Positions 40,711 to 49,639 of a stretch of DNA of 64,000 nucleotides are shown here, one piece after another (position 1 is the stretch's first letter; every line of letters starts with the position of its first letter). The notes below the pieces were generated by a model, which saw only the letters and a program-made list of their open reading frames with translations, made no database searches and was not told the origin of the DNA. Origin of the DNA: Hypericibacter terrae (GTDB lineage: Bacteria; Pseudomonadota; Alphaproteobacteria; Dongiales; Dongiaceae); assembly GCF_008728855.1 (NCBI RefSeq), contig NZ_CP042906.1, forward strand, positions 372,001 through 436,000. The letters run 5' to 3'. The position numbers and the translations under genes are program-made.

Positions 40711-43454
40711 CACCGCTCCTGCTTGGGCAACAGGATGGCGCTCAGGGCGAGCAGGACCGGGAAGAAGAGCGCCAGCATCAGGGTCTGGCTCGTAAGATCG
40801 CGAAAGGACAGGGCCTTGGTGAAGACGCCGACGCTGATCTGGAGGAAGTAGGTCGTGGGAAAGATCCGGCCGATGAAGGCGGCGCTGCCTTCCAGCGAGG
40901 AAACCGGCTGCATCAGCCCGGAGAACTGGGTGGCGGGCAACAGGGTCGCGATCGCCGTCGCGAACAGCGCGGCGATCTGGCTGCGCGTGAATGCCGAGAT
41001 CAGAAGACCCAACGCGGTCGCGGCCAGGAGATAGAGAAGGGCGCCGAGCGCCAACGTCGCGAAGCTGCCCTTGATCGGCACCCCGAACACCACGAGGGCC
41101 ATGACCGTCATGAGTGCGAAGTTCGCCATGCCCAGGATCACATAGGGGATCTGCTTGCCGACCAGGAACTCCAGCCGCGTCACCGGGGTGACATAGAGGT
41201 TGGTGATCGAGCCCAGCTCCTTCTCCCGCACGATCCCCAGCGCCATGAGGATGGCCGGGATGAAGAGGAGCATCAGGGCGATGATGCCGGGCACCATCGC
41301 ATAGACGCTTCGGAAGTCCTGGTTGTAGCGGAAGCGAGGCTCGAGATCGTAGGGGGTGACCGACGGCGTCTCGCCGGTCTTCTTGCGCACCAGGTCTTGC
41401 AGATATTCGAGATGCAGGCCTTCGATATAGCCGCGGATCGTCTCGGCGCGGAACGGCATGGCGCCGTCGATCCAGACGGCGACATTGGCGCCTTCGCCCC
41501 GCAGGATGTCCCTGCCGAAGTCCGGCGCGATCTCGACCGCGAGCGCGATCTCCCCGTCCTTCAGCCGGCGGTTCAGATCGGCGTCGTCCTGCAGCGGTGG
41601 CCGCTGCGAGAAGTAGCGCGAGCCGGCATAGCTCTCGAGATAGGTCCGGCTTTCCGGCGTCCGGTCCCGGTCGAGCGTCGCATAGGAGAGATTCTCGACG
41701 TCGAAGGTGATGCCGTAGCCGAACACCAGCATCAGCAGCGCCGTGCCGAAGAGTGCCACGGCCAGCCGGACCGGATCGCGCAGGATCTCGAGCGTCTCGC
41801 GCAGTGCATAGGCGAACAGCCGGCGCGGCGTGAAGTAGGACAGACGCCGGCGCGGGGCCGCGATCGCCCCCGGGGCCGGCGGCGGCTCCGGCGCGGGCGC
41901 CCCGGCGGCCGGCCCCGCCTTCGTGGCCAGCTCGAGATAATGGATGAAGGCGCCTTCCAGATCGCCGGCGCCGGCCGCCGCGGTGAGGGCGGCGGGGGTG
42001 TCGGTCTCGAGCACGCGGCCCGCATGCATCAGCGAGATCCGGTCGCAGCGCGCCGCCTCGTTCATGAAATGGGTCGAGATGAAGATCGTGACGCCGCGGT
42101 CGCGCGCGAGGCCGATCAGGAGCTCCCAAAACTTGTCGCGGGCGATGGGATCGACGCCGGAGGTGGGTTCGTCGAGAATGAGCAGCTCCGGTTCGTGGAT
42201 CACCGCCACGGCCAGGGAGAGGCGCTGCCGCACGCCCAGCGGCAACTGCTCGGCCAGTTCGTCGGCATAGTCCTTCAGGCCGAACTCGTCGAGCAGGCGC
42301 GTGATCGACTGCGCCATCTTCTCCCGTGGCACCTGGAACAGCCGGGCATGCAGTTCCAGATTCTGCCGGACCGTCAGCTCGGCATAGAGCGAGAAGGACT
42401 GCGACATGTAGCCGACGCGCCGGCGGGTGGCGAGATCGTTCGGCCGTGGCACCTCGCCGAACAGGCGGGCGGTGCCCGAGCTGGGCGGCAGCAGGCCGGT
42501 CAGCATCTTCATCGTCGTGGTCTTGCCGCAGCCGTTCGAGCCGAGAAAGCCGAAGATCTCGCCGCGCTCGATGCGGAAGCTGACATTGTCGACCGCGGTG
42601 AAGTCGCCGAAGCGCCGGGTCAGGTGCTCGGCGAGGATCGCCGGCTCGCCGTCCTGCCGCTCCCGTGGGCGAAGCACGACCGCATGATGACCATGCCGGA
42701 CCGCTTCCGGCAGCAGCGCGACGAAGGCCGCCTCGAGCGAGGCCGTGCCCGTCCGCTCCTTGATCTCCGCCGGCGTCCCCTCGGCCAGCAGCCGGCCTTC
42801 ATTCATCGCGAGCAGATGGTCGAAGCGCTCCGCTTCGTCCATATAGGCCGTGGCGATCAGCACCGTGATGCCGGGCCTGGATTGCCGGATCGAGGCGATC
42901 AGCTCCCAGAATTGGCGGCGCGAGAGCGGGTCGACGCCGGTTGTCGGCTCGTCCAGGATCAGGAGATCGGGATCGTGGATCAGCGCGCAGCAGAGCCCGA
43001 GCTTCTGCTTCATGCCGCCCGAGAGCTTGCCGGCCGGCCGGTCCGCGAACGCCGTCAGCCCGGTCGCTTCCAGAAGCTGCCCGATGCGGGCGTCGCGCTC
43101 GCTGCGGGCCTGATCGAACAAGCGACCGAAGAACTCGAGGTTCTCGCGGACGCTCAGATCCATGTTGAGATTGCGGCCGAGGCCCTGCGGCATATAGGCG
43201 ATTCGCGGACAGACGCGCCTCCGGTGCCGGCTGTCGGCCATATCGCCGCCCAGCACCTCGATGCGGCCCTGCTGGTGCCGCCTCGCGCCGGCGATGAGAC
43301 CGAGAAAGGTGGATTTCCCGACGCCGTCGGGGCCGATCACGGCGGTCATCCGTCCCGTGGGCAGCGCGACCGACAGGTCACGGAGCGCCCACACCCGGCC
43401 GTACCGGTGCGAAACCTTGTCCAGCCGGACAGCGTCGGACGGGGCGGCGGTCAT
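40710..43454 (-). CDS. rbbA: RbbA-like ABC ATPase/permease fusion
   Basis: 914 residues, close to E. coli RbbA (about 911). Two ATPase domains come first: NBD1 with GPDGVGKST and KLSGGMKQKLG, and NBD2 with GSNGCGKTT, LPLGVRQRLS and ILDEPTSGVDP. A linker rich in Pro/Ala follows, then an ABC-2 membrane domain with one early helix and five late helices (LGIVREKELGSITNLYVTP). RbbA was described as ribosome-associated, but the membrane half and neighbours point to transport. ATG at 43454, 7 bp after the adaptor stop. Confidence 0.92.
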   Translation of the reverse strand: MTAAPSDAVRLDKVSHRYGRVWALRDLSVALPTGRMTAVIGPDGVGKSTFLGLIAGARRHQQGRIEVLGGDMADSRHRRRVCPRIAYMPQGLGRNLNMDLSVRENLEFFGRLFDQARSERDARIGQLLEATGLTAFADRPAGKLSGGMKQKLGLCCALIHDPDLLILDEPTTGVDPLSRRQFWELIASIRQSRPGITVLIATAYMDEAERFDHLLAMNEGRLLAEGTPAEIKERTGTASLEAAFVALLPEAVRHGHHAVVLRPRERQDGEPAILAEHLTRRFGDFTAVDNVSFRIERGEIFGFLGSNGCGKTTTMKMLTGLLPPSSGTARLFGEVPRPNDLATRRRVGYMSQSFSLYAELTVRQNLELHARLFQVPREKMAQSITRLLDEFGLKDYADELAEQLPLGVRQRLSLAVAVIHEPELLILDEPTSGVDPIARDKFWELLIGLARDRGVTIFISTHFMNEAARCDRISLMHAGRVLETDTPAALTAAAGAGDLEGAFIHYLELATKAGPAAGAPAPEPPPAPGAIAAPRRRLSYFTPRRLFAYALRETLEILRDPVRLAVALFGTALLMLVFGYGITFDVENLSYATLDRDRTPESRTYLESYAGSRYFSQRPPLQDDADLNRRLKDGEIALAVEIAPDFGRDILRGEGANVAVWIDGAMPFRAETIRGYIEGLHLEYLQDLVRKKTGETPSVTPYDLEPRFRYNQDFRSVYAMVPGIIALMLLFIPAILMALGIVREKELGSITNLYVTPVTRLEFLVGKQIPYVILGMANFALMTVMALVVFGVPIKGSFATLALGALLYLLAATALGLLISAFTRSQIAALFATAIATLLPATQFSGLMQPVSSLEGSAAFIGRIFPTTYFLQISVGVFTKALSFRDLTSQTLMLALFFPVLLALSAILLPKQER

Positions 43455-43461
43455 GGCGGGG

Positions 43462-44445
43462 TCAATCCGGCAGCTTGACCTCGAGGCTGGGCGGCCAGGG
43501 CCGATCCGCTTCCAGCAGGACGAACGCCTCTCCCGGGAGCCCCGTCTTGACCTTCTCTTCATTGAGCTTCAGCAGCGCGGGATCGATCTGGACCTTGACG
43601 CGAAACATCAGCTTCTCCCGCTCATTCTTGGTTTCGACCTGCTTCGGCGTGAACTGGGCTTCCGCGGCAATGAAGGAAATACTGGCCGGGATCACATATT
43701 GAGGAACGGCATCGAGAACGATCCGCGCCGACGAGCCGATCCGCACCCGTCCGACCTGATCGGTCGGCAGAAAGATCGTCATATAGACATCGGTCAAGTC
43801 GAGCAGGGTCAGGACGCGGCCGCCGGCGGCGAGGACCTCGCCCGGCTCCGCCAGGCGATGCTGGATCCGGCCATTGATGGGCGCGCGCAGGACCGAATCG
43901 TCGAGCTGCGCCTGGATACGCCGCATTTCCGCCTTCGCGGAATCGACGGCCCGCTCGCTGGTGTCGCTTTGTGCCTTGGCGCCGTCAAGCGCCGCTCGCG
44001 CGGCATCGACAACGCTGCGCCGTTGATCGACGATTTCGCGCGAAATATTGCCGGATTTGGCCAACGAGACGGCGCGCTCATATTGCTGCTGGGCGAAGGC
44101 CCGTTCCGCCTCGCGTTGCGTGATCAGGGCCTTTGCTGAAATGACCGCGTTCTCGGCCTGGGCGGCGTCGGCGCCGGCCTTGTCGAAGCTGGCCTGCAGC
44201 TCGGAGATATCCATCTGCGCCAGAACCTGGCCGGCGGTCACGAGGTCGCCCTCCTGCACCAGGATCTGCTCGATACGGCCGCCATATTTTGCCGCCACCT
44301 GCACTTCCTGAGCCTCGATGCGGCCGTTGCCGCTGGCAACATAGTCGGGCAACTGCGATTGCCGCAGTTGCCACCAATGCCAGGCCCCGGCCGCGGCCAA
44401 CGCCGTCAGCCCTATCAAGATGGCAGCCACAACCAGGCGCTTCAT
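43462..44445 (-). CDS. yhiI: HlyD-family membrane-fusion adaptor, YhiI-like
   Basis: 327-residue periplasmic adaptor. N-terminal membrane anchor at about 5-25 (LVVAAILIGLTALAAAGAW), biotinyl-lipoyl-like half-motifs (VQVAAKYGGRIEQILVQEGD and LRAPINGRIQHRLAEPGE), a coiled-coil hairpin between them and a beta-barrel domain. First gene of a three-gene minus-strand operon with rbbA-like and yhhJ-like genes. It would link the ABC exporter to an outer-membrane channel. ATG at 44445; an in-frame upstream ATG at 44478 is less likely. Confidence 0.9.
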   Translation of the reverse strand: MKRLVVAAILIGLTALAAAGAWHWWQLRQSQLPDYVASGNGRIEAQEVQVAAKYGGRIEQILVQEGDLVTAGQVLAQMDISELQASFDKAGADAAQAENAVISAKALITQREAERAFAQQQYERAVSLAKSGNISREIVDQRRSVVDAARAALDGAKAQSDTSERAVDSAKAEMRRIQAQLDDSVLRAPINGRIQHRLAEPGEVLAAGGRVLTLLDLTDVYMTIFLPTDQVGRVRIGSSARIVLDAVPQYVIPASISFIAAEAQFTPKQVETKNEREKLMFRVKVQIDPALLKLNEEKVKTGLPGEAFVLLEADRPWPPSLEVKLPD

Positions 44446-44672
44446 CGAAACCGCCGCGCAATTCGGAGGATGCCGCAAGTCATGGCCCGAGAGCCCTTAC
44501 CGAGCGAGCGGCAGATCGCAAGGTTCAAGGCGAGGCGGAGTATAGCGAAATGGCTCCCGCATAGGGGTGCGGGGCTGTCGCAGGCGGTGTGCCGGAAGGT
44601 GACGGCGAATCCTCGTCGTTCCCGGAAGCGGGAAGCCGAGAATCCCACGTTAGCGCTTCCGGGTCGAAATAG

Positions 44673-44819
44673 CTGTTCTTTCAGGACGAGGCGGCGCCGA
44701 CGCGGAGCACCGCTGGGCTCGCTTATGTCAAGCGTCTGGTCGAGATCAATGGCGGCCGGATCGCGATCGAGAGCAGGCCCGGCAACGGCACCACCGTGAC
44801 CTGCCATCTCCCGCTGGCC
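44673..44819 (+). pseudogene. C-terminal remnant of a histidine kinase
   Basis: Forty-nine codons directly after an in-frame TAG (44670) read as the end of a HATPase domain: [20 protein letters not shown] followed by [14 protein letters not shown]. This matches the final ATP-lid and strand of sensor kinases. No start, H-box, N-box or complete G-box lies upstream, and the 'GLGLA' motif has decayed to STAGLAY. The frame runs on without a stop for some distance. It is a degraded gene scrap in the 413-bp gap upstream of the adaptor gene. Confidence 0.75.
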
Positions 44820-44859
44820 GCTCGAGCCTGGAGACGCGCCGGTTCGTGGGGGCGGCGCC

Positions 44860-45336
44860 TCAGCAGCTCGGCCAGGCCAGCCACCCGATGAGATCCTTGC
44901 GGGTGGTGAAGACGGTCTCCGAACTCGTGGCGGTGCAGGCGCTGACCGGCCCGACATGGGCGGCGGGATAGAAATAGGGTCCCTTCATCACGGCCCCGTC
45001 GTCGGGCTCGTTGGTGCTGGGGGCGTCGCCGGATGCCGCCACGTCGCATTTATAGACGGCGCCGTCGGAGCCCACCGTATGGACCTCGACCATGCCGCCA
45101 TCCTGGAGCGCCACGTCACCGACATAGGCGGGCTGGGAGGGATGGGCCGCCATGCAGGCCACCAGCCCTGGATAGACCGACGGCAGATGCGCGCTCCAAT
45201 CGCCGGATTCCTCCATGCGGCTGGAGCTTTCGATCGAGGGAAGCTTCTCACCGCCACTGCTGGTCTGGGCGCACCCCCAGCCGGCCAAGGACGCGGCGAG
45301 GGCAAGAGCAGTGACGAAGATGCGGGCTCGCGACAT
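44860..45336 (-). CDS. exported hypothetical protein
   Basis: 158 residues, not recognised. A signal peptide is clear: basic MSRAR, then hydrophobic [14 protein letters not shown] before a cysteine in GWGCAQ, possibly an atypical lipobox. The mature part has several cysteines ([25 protein letters not shown]) and aromatic stretches. A very strong AGGAGG 6 nt before the ATG supports translation. It lies alone between the kinase remnant and kdpE; predicted periplasmic or lipid-anchored. Confidence 0.72.
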   Translation of the reverse strand: MSRARIFVTALALAASLAGWGCAQTSSGGEKLPSIESSSRMEESGDWSAHLPSVYPGLVACMAAHPSQPAYVGDVALQDGGMVEVHTVGSDGAVYKCDVAASGDAPSTNEPDDGAVMKGPYFYPAAHVGPVSACTATSSETVFTTRKDLIGWLAWPSC

Positions 45337-45463
45337 ACGATCCTCCTGTCGACGCTTGGCCATCGAGGGCGCAAGCGGCCATATCCCAACACACCGCCGG
45401 GGAGCTTAAACGGGAAGGGCGCGGGGGCCAACAGCAGGTGGCACCCAGGGAGCCGCCCTGCGC

Positions 45464-46153
45464 CTAGACCTGCAGCCGGTAGCCCACACCGGGCTCGGTG
45501 AGGATCAGCGCCGGGCGTTCGGGATCGGTCTCGATCTTCTGGCGGAGCTGGCGCACATAGACGCGCAGATACTGCACGTCCCCGCCATTCTCGTCCTTCC
45601 AGACCTCGCGCAGCAGATGGCGGTGGGTCAGCACCTTGCCGGCATGGACCACGAATTGCTGCAGCAGGTCGTATTCCTTGGGCGAGAGCTTTACCTCCTC
45701 GCCGCGCACGGTCACGATCCGGCGCACCAGATCGACGGTGAGGTCGCCGCTGCGGAAGGTCGGCCGGCCGCCCTGCTGCTGCAGCCGGTGGCGCAGCGCC
45801 GTGCGCAGCCGCGCCACCAGCTCCTCCATGCCGAAAGGCTTGGTCACGTAATCGTCGGCACCGAGATCGAGCGCTTCGACCTTGCTCTTCTCGTCGTCGC
45901 GGCTGGAGAGCACGACGATCGGCACCGGCGATTCCGCGCGGATCATGCGGATCAGCTCCAGCCCGTCGATGTCCGGCAATCCCAGATCCACGACCAGGAC
46001 GTCGGGCTTCTCATGACGGAGCAGGTTCAAGCCCTCCTGGCCGTCCGCCGCCTCGATCACGCGATAGTCCTGCGCCGTCAGGGTCGTGCGCAGCAGCCGG
46101 CGGATCGGCGGCTCGTCATCGATCACCAGCACGGTGGCGCGGTCGCTGGTCAT
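45464..46153 (-). CDS. kdpE: KdpE response regulator
   Basis: 229-residue OmpR-type regulator of potassium uptake. Receiver domain with IDDEPP, phosphorylated D56 in VLVVDLGLPDIDG and lysine in YVTKPFGMEEL. A C-terminal winged helix has KLSPKEYDLLQQFV and VYVRQLRQKIE. Its ATG overlaps the kdpD stop (ATGA). Phosphorylated by KdpD under potassium limitation or osmotic stress, it activates the kdp operon; repeats upstream of the operon are candidate sites. Confidence 0.96.
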   Translation of the reverse strand: MTSDRATVLVIDDEPPIRRLLRTTLTAQDYRVIEAADGQEGLNLLRHEKPDVLVVDLGLPDIDGLELIRMIRAESPVPIVVLSSRDDEKSKVEALDLGADDYVTKPFGMEELVARLRTALRHRLQQQGGRPTFRSGDLTVDLVRRIVTVRGEEVKLSPKEYDLLQQFVVHAGKVLTHRHLLREVWKDENGGDVQYLRVYVRQLRQKIETDPERPALILTEPGVGYRLQV

Positions 46154-48861
46154 GGCAGCGCCACCGCACCTGCAGTCTCGGCGGCGGTCGTCAGGGGGAA
46201 GGTGATACGGAAGATGGCGCCCGAGCGGTCGGTACGATTCTCGGCGACGACTGTCCCGCCCATCGCCTCGACGAAGCCGCGACAGATGGCGAGCCCGAGC
46301 CCCGTCCCGGCGCGCTGCCGGTCGGCGGCCTTGACCCGGAAGAACTTGTCGAAGATGCGCTCCAGCGCATCCTCGGGAATGCCGGAGCCTTCGTCCATGA
46401 TCTCGATCGTCACCTGGTTGTTCTCTTTTCGGGCGCGAATGCCGATCCGCGACTGGGGCGGGCCGTATTTCGCCGCATTGTCGAGCAGATTGACGAGGAC
46501 CTGCTCCATCAGGACGAAATCGAGCTTCAGCAGCGGCAGATCGGGCTCGATGGCGACATCGACCTTGCGATTGCCGATCATCGGCGCGGCGCGGCGCAGG
46601 GCGGTTCCGACCAGGTCGCCGAGATCGATCGGCTCGCGCTTGAGCTCGAGCGCGCCGGTATCGAGCCGGGTCATGTCGAGCAGATTGGCGACGAAGCGGT
46701 TGAGCCGCTCGCCCTCCTCCTGGGCCGCGGCCAGCATCTCCTCGCGCGTCGCGTCGTCATAGAGCGCGCCATAGGTGCGCAGGCTGGAGATCGTGCCCAT
46801 GATGGTCGCGAGCGGCGTGCGCAGGTCATGCGAGATCGAGGTCAGGAGGGCCGCCCGCAGCCGCTCGGTCTCCGAGAAGACGCGGGCCTCGTCGACGCTC
46901 TCGGCAAGCCTGACGCGCTCCATCGCGACCGCGATCTGATCGATCAGGGCGTCGAGCAGCCGGCGCTGCTCGGAGGTCAACAGGACGCCTTCCCGCGCGC
47001 GCGTGATCCCGACCACGCCCAGCTTGCCGCTGGCCGTCGTCATCGGCAGGAACAGCCGCTTGGCGCCGGGCAGCGTGTCGGAGCCGCGGCCGGCGGCGCG
47101 ATTGTGATCCCAGGTCCATTGCGCGGCGGCGAGGTCGGAATCGTCCAGGCGGTCCTCCGGCGGGAAGCCGGCTCTCACCACGAGCCCTTCGGTCTTGGGC
47201 GTCAACAGCACGACCTCGACCTTCAGCATGGAGGCGATCTGATGCGCCGACGCCCACAGCAGATCGTCCATGCTGGCGATGCCGGCGAGCTTGCGGCTGA
47301 AGCCGTAGAGCTCGCTGATGGCGGCGGCGCGATGGCGCGCGGCCTCCGCCTGGATCCGGGCGCGGCCGGCGAGACCGCCGGTCATGAGGGCGGTAAGCGT
47401 GAAGAAGGTGAGCGCCACCACATTCTCGGGATCGGTGACGGTAAGGGTATAAAGCGGCGGGGTGAAGAAGAAATTATAGGCGAGCGAGCTGAGCAGCGCC
47501 GTCGCCACCGCCGGCATCAACCCATCGCGGGTGGCGCTGATCAGCACCGCCGCCAGATAGATCAGCGACAGGCTCTGGATATTGACCAGCTCCTGCACCA
47601 TCTCGCCCAACGCTGTTGCTGCCGTCACCAGCAGCAAGGCCCGCGCATAGGACCAGACCCTCACCGGCTCGGACGGCCGGGCTGACGCGTCAGCAGTGGC
47701 GGTGGAGTCCTGGACTTCGCCCGGCACGATTTGAACCACGATACTGCCGGCCCTCGCGGACAGTTCGCGAACGACAGAGCCATGGAGCAGCTCGAACCAG
47801 CGCGAACGGCTCGACTTGGCGAGTACGATCTGGGTGATGTTGTTGTCGCGCGAATAGGCGAGCAGGGCGTCGGCCACCCGGGCGCCCGGCAAATAATGCG
47901 TGTCGGCGCCGAGCCGCTCGGCCAGCCGCAGGGTCTTGGCGATGCGGTCGCGATCGGCCTCGCTCAGCCGCTGATGGCGCGGTCCCTCGATATAGACGGC
48001 CTGCCAGGGTGCGCGCAGCCGGTCCGCGAGCCGCTTGCCATAGCGCACCGCGCCCTCGGCATTGGGCCGCTCATTGACGCAGACCAGGACGCGGTCGCCC
48101 GCGGCCCAGGGCCCCTGGATCGCATGGGCCCGCATGTAATCGAGCATCTGGTCGTCGACGCGCTCGGCCGTGCGGCGCAGCGCCAGCTCGCGCAGCGCGG
48201 TCAGGTTGCCCGGCTGGAAATAATGGCGGACGGCGCGCTCGGCCGCCTCGCGGACATAGACCTTGCCCTCCTTGAGCCGCTTGAGCAGCTCTTCGGGCGT
48301 GATGTCGATGATCTCGATCTCGTCGGCGCGGTCGATGACGCTGTCGGGCACGGTCTCGCGCACGCGGATGCGGGTGATGCGCGCGACCACATCGTTCAGG
48401 CTCTCGATATGCTGGATGTTGATCGTGGCATAGACGTCGATGCCGGCCGCGAGCAGATCCTCGACATCCTGGAAGCGTTTGAGATGGCGGCTGCCGGGGG
48501 CGTTGCTGTGCGCCAGCTCGTCGACCAGCGCCAGCTTCGGCCGGCGCTTCAGCAGCCCGTCGACATCCATCTCCTGCAGGGTCTTGCCCTTGTAGGCGAC
48601 CGCGCGGCGCGGCAGCACCTCAAGCCCCTCGATCATGGCCTCGGTCTCGCGCCGGCCATGGGTCTCGACCACGCCGATCACCACATCGACGCCCTCGGCG
48701 CGCTTGCGCCGGGCCGCTTGCAGCATCTCGTAGGTCTTGCCGACGCCGGGCGCGGCACCCAGGAAGATCTTCAGCCGGCCGCGCGATTCGGCCTGCGCCG
48801 CGGCCAGAAGCGCGTCGGGCGAGGGGCGCCGGTCGGCATCGGGAGGATCGGAGGCGGCCAT
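46150..48861 (-). CDS. kdpD: KdpD sensor histidine kinase
   Basis: 903-residue kinase, full length. N-terminal KdpD domain with Walker-type GAAPGVGKTYEM (about 36-47) and GRRETEAMIEGL, a Usp-like domain (RVLVCVNERPNAEGAV), four close membrane helices (about 400-500), a GAF-like domain, then HisKA with H in SISHDLRTPLATI and HATPase motifs (DNAAKYG, DEGSGIPED, GTGLGLAI). Senses potassium/turgor and controls KdpE. It is 165 bp downstream of kdpC on the same strand. Confidence 0.97.
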   Translation of the reverse strand: MAASDPPDADRRPSPDALLAAAQAESRGRLKIFLGAAPGVGKTYEMLQAARRKRAEGVDVVIGVVETHGRRETEAMIEGLEVLPRRAVAYKGKTLQEMDVDGLLKRRPKLALVDELAHSNAPGSRHLKRFQDVEDLLAAGIDVYATINIQHIESLNDVVARITRIRVRETVPDSVIDRADEIEIIDITPEELLKRLKEGKVYVREAAERAVRHYFQPGNLTALRELALRRTAERVDDQMLDYMRAHAIQGPWAAGDRVLVCVNERPNAEGAVRYGKRLADRLRAPWQAVYIEGPRHQRLSEADRDRIAKTLRLAERLGADTHYLPGARVADALLAYSRDNNITQIVLAKSSRSRWFELLHGSVVRELSARAGSIVVQIVPGEVQDSTATADASARPSEPVRVWSYARALLLVTAATALGEMVQELVNIQSLSLIYLAAVLISATRDGLMPAVATALLSSLAYNFFFTPPLYTLTVTDPENVVALTFFTLTALMTGGLAGRARIQAEAARHRAAAISELYGFSRKLAGIASMDDLLWASAHQIASMLKVEVVLLTPKTEGLVVRAGFPPEDRLDDSDLAAAQWTWDHNRAAGRGSDTLPGAKRLFLPMTTASGKLGVVGITRAREGVLLTSEQRRLLDALIDQIAVAMERVRLAESVDEARVFSETERLRAALLTSISHDLRTPLATIMGTISSLRTYGALYDDATREEMLAAAQEEGERLNRFVANLLDMTRLDTGALELKREPIDLGDLVGTALRRAAPMIGNRKVDVAIEPDLPLLKLDFVLMEQVLVNLLDNAAKYGPPQSRIGIRARKENNQVTIEIMDEGSGIPEDALERIFDKFFRVKAADRQRAGTGLGLAICRGFVEAMGGTVVAENRTDRSGAIFRITFPLTTAAETAGAVALP

Positions 48862-49026
48862 GGGGTCAGTTTAGCCGAGGCCAGCGGGCTTAAGCAGCAG
48901 TTCCGGAAGGTCTCGAAAGCAGCGGCCGAAGGTCGGCGGGCGGGGCGGGATGGCGCCCGTGCCCGGGACCTTCGGCCGTCACACGGCGCCGAGGCATCGG
49001 GGAAGGGATGGCCTCGCGCGCCGCCG

Positions 49027-49623
49027 TCATTTGCCTGCCGCGTCGAGCGCCAGGTTGAGCTTCAGAACGTTCACATGGGGCTCGCCGATCAGGCCCAGGA
49101 AACGGCCCTCGATATGGTCCTGGACCAGCTGGCGGACCTGATCCTCGCTCAAGCCTCGCGCCTTGGCGACGCGCGGGACCTGGAACAGGGCGGCGGCCGG
49201 GGTGATGTCCGGGTCGAAGCCGCTGGCCGAGGTCGTGACCAGGTCGACCGGCACCGGCACCGCGGGGTTCTCCGCCTGGAGGGCGGCGGTGTCGGCGGTG
49301 ACGCGGTCGACCAGCGCCTTCGAGGTCGGCCCGAGCTGCGAGCCGGCTGAGTTGGCGGCGTTATAGGGCTGGGCGACACTGTTGCCCTGCGCGTCGGTTC
49401 CGGTGGTGACGGACGGCCGGCCGTGGAAATACTTCTCCGAAGTGAAGTTCTGCCCGATCAGCTCGGAGCCGATGATGACCCCGTCCTTGACGATGAGGCT
49501 GCCATTGGCCTGGTAGGGGAAGAGCGCCTGCGCCAGGCCCGTGATCCCCAGCGGATAGATGACGCCGGTGATCAGGGTCAGGAGCAGCAGGAGCAGGAGG
49601 GCGGGGCGGATTTCTTTCAGCAT
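49027..49623 (-). CDS. kdpC: KdpC, potassium-transporting ATPase subunit C
   Basis: 198-residue subunit with one N-terminal membrane helix ([18 protein letters not shown]) and a periplasmic domain containing [25 protein letters not shown] and the C-terminal [11 protein letters not shown]. Assembles with KdpA and KdpB and helps ATP binding by KdpB. It follows kdpB by 16 bp. Confidence 0.97.
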   Translation of the reverse strand: MLKEIRPALLLLLLLTLITGVIYPLGITGLAQALFPYQANGSLIVKDGVIIGSELIGQNFTSEKYFHGRPSVTTGTDAQGNSVAQPYNAANSAGSQLGPTSKALVDRVTADTAALQAENPAVPVPVDLVTTSASGFDPDITPAAALFQVPRVAKARGLSEDQVRQLVQDHIEGRFLGLIGEPHVNVLKLNLALDAAGK

Positions 49624-49639
49624 GATGGGGATCCTCGGT

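Noticed and set aside
40711-42129. Possible fusion of the YhhJ-like permease with upstream sequence
   Set aside because: The upstream frame is an alternative reading of the rbbA-like gene. A TGATG junction gives a normal coupled start at 40710.
41397-43478. A 693-codon plus-strand frame over the rbbA-like gene
   Set aside because: Antisense to a protein with two complete ATPase domains; no recognisable domain of its own.
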